A DNA stretch of 5,352 nt from Actinomycetes bacterium (GTDB lineage Bacteria; Actinomycetota; Actinomycetes; Actinomycetales; Microbacteriaceae), in contig JAEYVF010000072.1 of the NCBI GenBank assembly GCA_023432005.1, positions 1-5,352 of the forward strand, given 5' to 3'. Position 1 is the first letter of the stretch. Each line of letters opens with the position of its first letter. The notes under the pieces are model-generated. The model made no database searches and was not told where the DNA came from. It saw only the letters and a program-made list of their open reading frames with translations. The position numbers were made by a program, and so were the translations under genes. Below are positions 1-3,832 of this stretch, in pieces.

Positions 1-56
1 GAGCGGAACTCCGAGATGACCTCTTCGGAGAGGGTGGGACGCTGTGCGATGAGCAC
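1..56 (-). CDS. rpoA: RNA polymerase alpha subunit, N-terminal fragment (cut by window edge)
   Basis: Only the first 18 codons are in the window. They read V(M)LIAQRPTLSEEVISEFR, the typical N-terminus of actinobacterial RpoA, the subunit that dimerises to seed RNA polymerase assembly. The start is a GTG at 56-54. It is preceded on the minus strand by AAGGAAA (61-67) at a workable distance, which supports this start. The gene follows rpsK with a 148-nt gap and no rpsD between them, an order I associate with Streptomyces and Microbacteriaceae rather than E. coli. The call rests on N-terminal similarity and on position after rpsK; the rest of the gene is outside. Confidence 0.9.
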   Translation of the reverse strand, partial: MLIAQRPTLSEEVISEFR

Positions 57-60
57 GTGG

Positions 61-67
61 TTTCCTT
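61..67 (-). promoter_or_regulatory. Ribosome-binding site of rpoA
   Basis: The minus strand reads AAGGAAA followed by CCAC and then GTG. This is a good Shine-Dalgarno match close to a non-ATG start and decides GTG at 56 as the rpoA start. Confidence 0.7.
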
Positions 68-126
68 TCGGCGAGGGCGTCCGCCATATGACGCCCACGA
101 CAGATGCGGCGGGTGGCTGGGCCGCC

Positions 127-142
127 GTTTGTTGAGTTATGG
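127..142 (-). promoter_or_regulatory. AT-rich leader motif upstream of rpoA (CCATAACTCAACAAAC)
   Basis: In an otherwise very GC-rich gap the minus strand reads CCATAACTCAACAAAC. A near copy, CCATACAACTCAATAG, lies upstream of rpsM at 1091-1106. The shared core is CCATA, an optional CA, then ACTCAA. It sits 11 nt beyond the rpsK 3' hairpin and about 70 nt before the rpoA start. It could be part of a promoter -10 region or of an antitermination or processing element. No convincing -35 box is seen, so the role is inferred only from repetition and position. Confidence 0.25.
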
Positions 143-153
143 AAAGGCGTTGT

Positions 154-200
154 CGCGCTCGGATGACCGGCCCTCAGCGGGCGCCGGTCATCCGAGCGCG
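154..200 (-). terminator. 17-bp perfect hairpin just after rpsK (terminator or attenuator before rpoA)
   Basis: Arms 154-170 and 184-200 are perfect reverse complements over 17 bp, with a 13-nt loop that can close by one more C-G pair (171/183). On the minus strand the stem begins 4 nt after the rpsK TGA. No run of U follows: the downstream sequence is ACAACGCC. It is therefore not a classical intrinsic terminator, but U-less hairpins are common at actinobacterial transcript ends. Because rpoA lies only about 100 nt further on, partial termination, RNA processing or 3'-end protection are all possible. Confidence 0.7.
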
Positions 201-204
201 GAGA

Positions 205-603
205 TCAGACGCGGCGGCGCTTCGGCGGACGGCATCCGTTGTGCGCCTGCGGCGTCACGTCGTTGATGGTGCCGACCTCGAGGCCCGCGGCCTGGAGCGA
301 GCGGATCGCCGTCTCGCGACCCGAGCCCGGGCCCTTGACGAAGACGTCGACCTTCTTCATGCCGTGCTCCTGCGCCTGGCGCGCGGCCGACTCGGCGGCG
401 AGCTGCGCGGCGTAGGGGGTCGACTTGCGCGAGCCCTTGAAGCCGACGCCACCCGAGGAGGCCCAGCTGATGACGGCACCCGACGGGTCGGTGATGGAGA
501 CGATGGTGTTGTTGAACGTCGACTTGATGTGGGCCTGGCCCACGGCGATGTTCTTCTTCTCCTTGCGGCGCGGCTTGCGCGCGGCGGCCTTCGGAGCAGC
601 CAT
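205..603 (-). CDS. rpsK: 30S ribosomal protein S11
   Basis: This 132-residue protein is a full-length S11 (uS11), a component of the platform of the small ribosomal subunit that contacts 16S rRNA near the mRNA exit and works next to S7 and S18. Visible family features are a basic N-terminus rich in Ala, Lys and Arg (residues 1-17), the core segment GQAHIKSTFNNTIVSITDPSG (about 22-42, shown here as a landmark), KGSRKSTPYAAQ (about 56-67), KGPGSGRE (about 90-97) and the basic tail ending GCRPPKRRRV. The ATG at 603-601 shares its A with the rpsM stop (TAATG), so translation is probably coupled to rpsM; the upstream GGCAGG inside rpsM is only a moderate ribosome-binding site. A 17-bp hairpin follows 4 nt after the TGA. 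Confidence 0.98.
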   Translation of the reverse strand: MAAPKAAARKPRRKEKKNIAVGQAHIKSTFNNTIVSITDPSGAVISWASSGGVGFKGSRKSTPYAAQLAAESAARQAQEHGMKKVDVFVKGPGSGRETAIRSLQAAGLEVGTINDVTPQAHNGCRPPKRRRV

Positions 604-983
604 TACTTCTTACCTGCCTTCTTCTTGCCGGCCACGGTGCGCTTCGGGCCCTTGCGAGTGCGTGCGTTGGTCTTGGTGCGCTGACCGCGCACGGGCAGGC
701 CGCGGCGGTGACGAAGGCCCTCGTACGAGCCGATCTCGACCTTGCGGCGGATGTCGGCCTGCACCTCGCGGCGCAGGTCACCCTCCACCTTGTAGTTGCC
801 TTCGATGAAGTCGCGAAGGGCGACGAGCTGGTCGTCGGTCAGGTCCTTCACGCGGATGTCACCGGAGATCCCGGTGTCCTTGAGGGTCGCGAGCGCGCGA
901 GTGCGGCCCACGCCGTAGATGTACGTCAGGGCGACCTCGACGCGCTTCTCGCGCGGGATGTCGACGCCGGCGATACGTGCCAT
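603..983 (-). CDS. rpsM: 30S ribosomal protein S13
   Basis: This 126-residue protein matches S13 (uS13) along its length. S13 sits in the head of the small subunit and forms intersubunit bridges with 23S rRNA and L5, with its C-terminal tail near the P-site tRNA. Landmarks are MARIAGVDIPREKR at the N-terminus, the YIYGVGRTRA helix-hairpin-helix region (about 21-30), GSYEGLRHRRGLPVRGQRT (about 84-102) and a strongly basic Lys-rich C-terminus. The ATG at 983-981 is preceded by the strong AAGGAGA (991-997) with 7-nt spacing. The stop TAA overlaps the rpsK ATG by one base. A 200-nt gap with two hairpins separates it from rpmJ, so rpsM-rpsK may be transcribed partly apart from infA-rpmJ. Confidence 0.98.
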   Translation of the reverse strand: MARIAGVDIPREKRVEVALTYIYGVGRTRALATLKDTGISGDIRVKDLTDDQLVALRDFIEGNYKVEGDLRREVQADIRRKVEIGSYEGLRHRRGLPVRGQRTKTNARTRKGPKRTVAGKKKAGKK

Positions 984-990
984 GGCGGCT

Positions 991-997
991 TCTCCTT
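991..997 (-). promoter_or_regulatory. Strong ribosome-binding site of rpsM
   Basis: The minus strand reads AAGGAGA, 7 nt before the rpsM ATG. It is the best ribosome-binding site among the translation genes here and fits high expression. Confidence 0.8.
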
Positions 998-1090
998 ATG
1001 GAGTCGTTCGGAGGTGTGGAGCACCGCCGGTGCCCGGGCCTCCGACCCGAGGTGTCCCCTCTCGCGAGGTTCTGGCGGTGCTTCGTGTGT

Positions 1091-1106
1091 CTATTGAGTT
1101 GTATGG
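1091..1106 (-). promoter_or_regulatory. AT-rich leader motif upstream of rpsM (CCATACAACTCAATAG)
   Basis: The minus strand reads CCATACAACTCAATAG, the counterpart of the motif before rpoA (127-142). The part AACTCAATAG also resembles, from memory, a stretch of actinobacterial rRNA operon leaders (GAGAACTCAATAG-type). It may belong to a promoter -10/initial transcribed region or to an antitermination signal. No convincing -35 box at standard spacing is seen. Confidence 0.25.
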
Positions 1107-1128
1107 TCTACCGCGGTTGGCAGAGTGT

Positions 1129-1149
1129 CCGAGGCCGGGACGGCCTCGG
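1129..1149 (-). terminator. 9-bp GC hairpin, second of a tandem pair after rpmJ
   Basis: Arms 1129-1137 and 1141-1149 pair perfectly (CCGAGGCCG with CGGCCTCGG on the minus strand) around a 3-nt loop. No U-tract follows. It lies 8 nt beyond the first hairpin (1158-1183). It could be a back-up terminator or part of an attenuator before rpsM. Confidence 0.5.
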
Positions 1150-1157
1150 CGGCACGG

Positions 1158-1183
1158 GAAGAAGGTCCGAAAGGACCTTCTTC
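1158..1183 (-). terminator. 11-bp hairpin abutting the rpmJ stop
   Basis: Arms 1158-1168 and 1173-1183 are perfect reverse complements over 11 bp. The tetraloop reads UUUC on the minus-strand RNA, and the first stem base is the next base after the rpmJ TAA. The 3' arm is pyrimidine-rich (CCUUCUUC) and runs into CCG, so there is no clean U-tract. It is likely a terminator or attenuator, or a 3'-end stabiliser for infA-rpmJ mRNA. Confidence 0.65.
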
Positions 1184-1300
1184 TTATCCTTGCCGCTGCT
1201 TGTGACGGGGGTTGCTCTTGCAGATGACCATCACGCGGCCGTTGCGGCGGATGACCTTGCAGTGGTCGCAGATGGGCTTGACGCTCGGGTTGACCTTCAT
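1184..1300 (-). CDS. rpmJ: 50S ribosomal protein L36, zinc-binding type
   Basis: Reading the minus strand from the ATG at 1300 gives a 38-residue protein beginning MKVNPSVKPICDHCKVIRR and ending RHKQRQG before TAA at 1186-1184. This is L36 (bL36), the smallest large-subunit protein, which binds 23S rRNA. Cys11, Cys14, Cys27 and His33 form the zinc ribbon, so this is the zinc-containing (C+) form; actinobacteria often carry a second, Zur-repressed Cys-free copy elsewhere. It is one residue longer than the common 37, with the extra residue in the CKSNPRH stretch between Cys27 and the His. The ribosome-binding site AGAAGGA (1304-1310) is close to the ATG. It follows infA by 56 nt, as in most bacteria. 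Confidence 0.97.
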   Translation of the reverse strand: MKVNPSVKPICDHCKVIRRNGRVMVICKSNPRHKQRQG

Positions 1301-1323
1301 ATTTCCTTCTCGCTGTCCTCGTA

Positions 1324-1339
1324 CCTGCGCGTGCGCAGG
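1324..1339 (-). repeat. Small inverted repeat between infA and rpmJ
   Basis: Arms CCTGCG (1324-1329) and CGCAGG (1334-1339) form a 6-bp stem with a 4-nt loop in the 56-nt infA-rpmJ gap. It is too short and too GC-typical to call a terminator. It may help separate the two translation units, or be chance. Confidence 0.3.
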
Positions 1340-1356
1340 CCGTTACTTTCCGAGGG

Positions 1357-1578
1357 TCACTTGTAGCGGTAGACGATCCGGCCGCGGGTCAGGTCGTAGG
1401 GGCTCAGCTCCACGATCACGCGGTCCTCGGGGAGGATGCGGATGTAGTGCTGACGCATCTTGCCCGAAATGTGGGCGAGAACCTTGTGCCCGTTGCTCAG
1501 CTCGACGCGGAACATCGCGTTCGGCAGAGCCTCGAGGACAGATCCCTCGATCTCGATGACGCCGTCTTTCTTGGCCAT
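1357..1578 (-). CDS. infA: Translation initiation factor IF-1
   Basis: This 73-residue protein is a complete IF-1, a single OB-fold (S1-type) factor that occupies the A site of the 30S subunit during initiation and aids IF-2 and IF-3. Landmarks are MAKKDGVIEIEGSVLEALPN (1-20), the RVELSNGHKVLAHISGKMR core (about 24-42), RILPEDRV (about 47-54) and YDLTRGRIVYRYK at the C-terminus. The ATG is certain from the family N-terminus: no in-frame start lies upstream before a TGA. The ribosome-binding site is odd, because the only purine-rich match, AGAGGG, ends one base before the ATG. infA leads the ribosomal part of the window, 191 nt downstream of the PTS EIIA gene, and probably has its own promoter in that gap. 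Confidence 0.98.
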   Translation of the reverse strand: MAKKDGVIEIEGSVLEALPNAMFRVELSNGHKVLAHISGKMRQHYIRILPEDRVIVELSPYDLTRGRIVYRYK

Positions 1579-1666
1579 ACCCTCTGAATCGCTATCGGTG
1601 ACACTCGGTCATGCGGGTGATTGATTCGGTGCGGACGGCCCAGTAGGCACAAGGCACCAAAGATCG

Positions 1667-1697
1667 ATCGTACCCGATCCGGCCCGCTCGCGCATAA
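1667..1697 (-). promoter_or_regulatory. Candidate promoter for infA-rpmJ(-rpsM-rpsK-rpoA)
   Basis: On the minus strand TACGAT (1672-1667) fits a TANNNT -10 hexamer and is preceded by GG. A possible -35, TTATGC (1697-1692), lies 19 nt upstream, longer than ideal and a poor match to TTGACA. A start near 1660 would give a leader of about 80 nt before infA. The candidate lies directly beyond the PTS operon hairpin (1698-1764), where a promoter for the next unit is expected. The -10 is plausible and the -35 weak. Confidence 0.35.
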
Positions 1698-1764
1698 TCC
1701 GCGAGAGTACGTACTCGGCGGCGACTGAGCGGCGTGTCGCGGGGAAAGTACGTACCCTCGCGGA
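1698..1764 (-). terminator. Long hairpin after the PTS operon, likely terminator
   Basis: Arms 1698-1715 and 1747-1764 form an 18-bp inverted repeat with one imperfect position (A1706 opposite C1756 on the plus strand). In minus-strand RNA that position becomes a G-U wobble, so the stem is continuous only when transcribed from the minus strand. The stem starts 5 nt after the EIIA stop. The 31-nt loop can fold again (GCGAC 1721-1725 with GTCGC 1736-1740). The tail is UUAUGCG, only weakly U-rich. This fits a terminator for ptsI-EIICB-EIIA. Both arms contain GTACGTAC. Confidence 0.7.
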
Positions 1765-1769
1765 CCTAG

Positions 1770-2210
1770 CTACTCCTCGTTGACGGCGGCGATGCGCGCG
1801 TACAGGTCTCGGGCGGTCGGTGCCGCGAGAAGCGACTGCACGTCGTCGTCCTCGGAGAACAGCACCGCGATCCGGCCGAGGATCTCGAGGTGCTCGTTCT
1901 CGCGCCCCGCGATGCCGATCACGAAGCGCACCTCGTCGCCGTCCCAGTCGATCGCATCCGGATACCGGATGACGGCGAGCGCCGTCGCATCGATGAACTC
2001 GCGCCCCTCGTTGGTGCCATGGGGGATCGCGAGGAAGTTCCCCATCGACGTCGACACGGTCGCCTCGCGGGCGAGCATCGAGTCGATGTAGCCCGGCCGC
2101 ACGGCACCGGCCTCGACGAGGAGGCGTCCGACGTCGCGGATCGCCTCCTCGCGGGCAGGGGTCCGGTCGGCGAGCACCACGCGCTCGGGCGTCAGGATGT
2201 CGTCGCTCAT
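1770..2210 (-). CDS. mtlF: PTS mannitol-type EIIA component
   Basis: This 146-residue soluble protein belongs to the mannitol/fructose EIIA family. It takes phosphate from HPr-His-P and passes it to the Cys of EIIB. The active-site histidine is His64 in AIPHGTNEGR (61-70), matching the IPHGT motif of E. coli MtlA. The second conserved histidine is His107 in NEHLEIL, within the GIAGRENEH segment (99-107). Length and a fold covering residues 1-146 fit a free-standing EIIA rather than the fused EIICBA of E. coli. The ATG at 2210-2208 is preceded by GAGGAG with a CACACC spacer. The gene follows EIICB by 33 nt and ends in a TAG that is followed 5 nt later by a long hairpin. Substrate is inferred as mannitol or a related hexitol from the paired EIICB. 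Confidence 0.93.
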   Translation of the reverse strand: MSDDILTPERVVLADRTPAREEAIRDVGRLLVEAGAVRPGYIDSMLAREATVSTSMGNFLAIPHGTNEGREFIDATALAVIRYPDAIDWDGDEVRFVIGIAGRENEHLEILGRIAVLFSEDDDVQSLLAAPTARDLYARIAAVNEE

Positions 2211-2243
2211 GGTGTGCTCCTCTCGCCGCCGGACCCCACGGGC

Positions 2244-3803
2244 CTACTGCGCGGTCCCTTCCCTCTGGTTCCTCACGAGCTCCACGACCTCGTCGTACCT
2301 CGGCGAGTTCATGAAGTTGTCGACGGACACGTGCACCGCATCGGGCGCCTTCTGCCGCGCCCGAGGCGTGAGCTCATTCTGCGTGATGACGAGGTCCTCG
2401 TCGCCCGCGAGGTTCGCGATCGCGGCGTTCGACACGTCGACCTCGATGCCGGCCTTCTTGAACTTGTTCCGCAGGACGGATGCGCCCATCGCGCTCGAGC
2501 CCATCCCGGCGTCGCACGCGAAGACGACCTTCTGGATCGTCTTCGTCGCGACGTCGCCGCCACCGCCGACGCTCGCCGCGAGACCCGAGAGCACGGAGCT
2601 CTCCTTGCCCTTGTTCGCGGTCGTCTGGGCGACCGACGCGGCGAGACGCGCATCCGCGTCCGCCTCGAAGGCGAGGTCGCGCTTGCGGCTCGCGAGCAGG
2701 ATCGGCATCGCGATGAGGAAGGTCACGGCAGCGGCGAGCACGACCGACAGGATCACGCCGACGTAGCTGTCGGGCGCCGTCTGGATGATGACGGCGAAGA
2801 TCGAGCCCGGCGCGGCAGGGGCGCGCAGACCCGAGTTGAAGATCACGTTCGTCAGCACGCCCGTCGCACCGCCGCCGATCATGGCCACGATGAGCAGCGG
2901 CTTCGCGAGCACGTACGGGAAGTACACCTCGTGGATGCCGCCGAGGAACTGGATGATGAACGCGCCCGGTGCGGTCGCGCGCGCCGCCCCGACCCCGAAC
3001 ACCGTGAGCGCGAGCAGGAGGCCCGCGCCCGGTCCCGGGTTCGCCTCGACGAGGAACAGCAGGCTCTTGCCGTTCTCGACGACCTGCTCGCTGCCGAGCG
3101 GCGTGAAGACGCCGTGGTTGATCGCGTTGTTGAGGAACAGCACCTTCGCGGGCTCGACGAGGATCGAGGCGAGCGGGATGAGGCCCGTCTCGATGAGCCA
3201 CCCGACGGCCGCGCCGAGCGCATCGCTGAAGATCTTGATGAGCGGGGCGAGCCCGAAGAACGCCGCGAGCGCGAGCAGGAACCCGAGGATGCCCGACGAG
3301 AAGTTGTCGACGAGCATCTCGAAGCCCGGCTTGATCCTCCCGGCCCACAGCTTGTCGACCTGCTTGAGGATCCACGCCGCGAGGGGGCCGCAGATCATCG
3401 CGCCGAGGAACATGACGGTGCCCTCGGCGCCGATCACGACGCCCATCGTGACGACCACGCCGATGACCGCGCCGCGCACCCCGTACACGATGCGACCGCC
3501 CGTGTAGGCGATGAGCAGCGGCAGCATGTAGGTGATCATCGGGCCGACGAGGCCGGTCCACACGCTGCCGTCGGACGCCTCCCCGCCGCCGAGGATCGCG
3601 GAATCCGCCCAGCGCCAGGCGGCGACGGGGCTGTCGCTGCCGAACCAGCCGTTCGGGATGAACATCGCGGTCACGAGTCCCCACGCGATGAAGGCCGCGA
3701 TGTTGGGCATGATCATGCCCGACAGGAAGGTGCCGAATCTCTGGACGGCGACGCGGGCTCCCCCGCCCCGCGATGCCGTCGCCGTTGCTGACGTCGTCGT
3801 CAT
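2244..3803 (-). CDS. mtlA: PTS mannitol transporter EIICB subunit
   Basis: This 519-residue membrane protein imports and phosphorylates mannitol or a similar polyol. The EIIC domain spans about residues 18-372 with several hydrophobic segments (roughly 24-48, 83-105, 108-148, 170-190, 258-280, 297-320 and 345-370). It carries the mannitol-family signatures NNAINHGVFTPLG (225-237) and GGIHEVYFPYV (288-298), the latter including the His291-Glu292 pair of the sugar-binding GGIHE motif. A linker rich in Ala, Asp and Gly (about 373-420) leads to EIIB (about 421-519), whose phosphorylated Cys430 lies in FACDAGMGSSAMGASVLR. No EIIA domain is fused, and it is supplied by the next gene. The ATG at 3803 has AGGAGG (3812-3817) 8 nt upstream. 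ptsI ends 29 nt upstream, so the genes are very likely co-transcribed. The specific sugar is inferred from family motifs; no mtlD is visible. Confidence 0.95.
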   Translation of the reverse strand: MTTTSATATASRGGGARVAVQRFGTFLSGMIMPNIAAFIAWGLVTAMFIPNGWFGSDSPVAAWRWADSAILGGGEASDGSVWTGLVGPMITYMLPLLIAYTGGRIVYGVRGAVIGVVVTMGVVIGAEGTVMFLGAMICGPLAAWILKQVDKLWAGRIKPGFEMLVDNFSSGILGFLLALAAFFGLAPLIKIFSDALGAAVGWLIETGLIPLASILVEPAKVLFLNNAINHGVFTPLGSEQVVENGKSLLFLVEANPGPGAGLLLALTVFGVGAARATAPGAFIIQFLGGIHEVYFPYVLAKPLLIVAMIGGGATGVLTNVIFNSGLRAPAAPGSIFAVIIQTAPDSYVGVILSVVLAAAVTFLIAMPILLASRKRDLAFEADADARLAASVAQTTANKGKESSVLSGLAASVGGGGDVATKTIQKVVFACDAGMGSSAMGASVLRNKFKKAGIEVDVSNAAIANLAGDEDLVITQNELTPRARQKAPDAVHVSVDNFMNSPRYDEVVELVRNQREGTAQ

Positions 3804-3811
3804 GGTGTGTG

Positions 3812-3817
3812 CCTCCT
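3812..3817 (-). promoter_or_regulatory. Ribosome-binding site of EIICB
   Basis: The minus strand reads AGGAGG, then CACACACC, then the ATG. The EIIA gene has the similar arrangement GAGGAG-CACACC-ATG (2211-2222), so the two permease genes share a start-site layout. Confidence 0.75.
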
Positions 3818-3832
3818 GGATCGGATGCCGGA

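Larger units (their letters stand above)
984..1183 (-). other. 200-nt rpmJ-rpsM intergenic region
   Basis: This gap is unusually wide inside a ribosomal-protein cluster. Read on the minus strand it contains, in order, an 11-bp hairpin abutting the rpmJ stop (1158-1183), a 9-bp hairpin (1129-1149), an AT-rich island (about 1088-1110), small GC palindromes such as 1021-1033, and the rpsM ribosome-binding site. I see no open frame with family resemblance on either strand. The layout suggests attenuation or termination followed by re-initiation, or an autoregulatory leader. No -35/-10 pair is strong enough to call a promoter with confidence. Confidence 0.5.

Noticed and set aside
1121..1131. A CIRCE-like (HrcA) half-site in CACTC/GAGTG upstream of rpsM
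   Set aside because: Only one half resembles the element and no inverted partner lies at the 9-nt spacing.
1592..1612. A six-codon leader peptide (MTECHR) in the infA leader on the minus strand
   Set aside because: There is no ribosome-binding site before it, the composition does not suggest amino-acid attenuation, and such short frames arise readily by chance.
1706..1756. GTACGTAC palindromes as paired operator sites
   Set aside because: They lie downstream of the PTS operon within the arms of the long hairpin, which explains them better as stem sequence. A regulator site for infA cannot be excluded but nothing else supports it.
1890..3791. A 633-codon open frame on the plus strand
   Set aside because: It lies antisense to EIICB and EIIA, is dominated by Arg, Asp, Glu and His as expected from reading GC-rich codons in reverse, and shows no family motif. 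It is a shadow of the real minus-strand genes.
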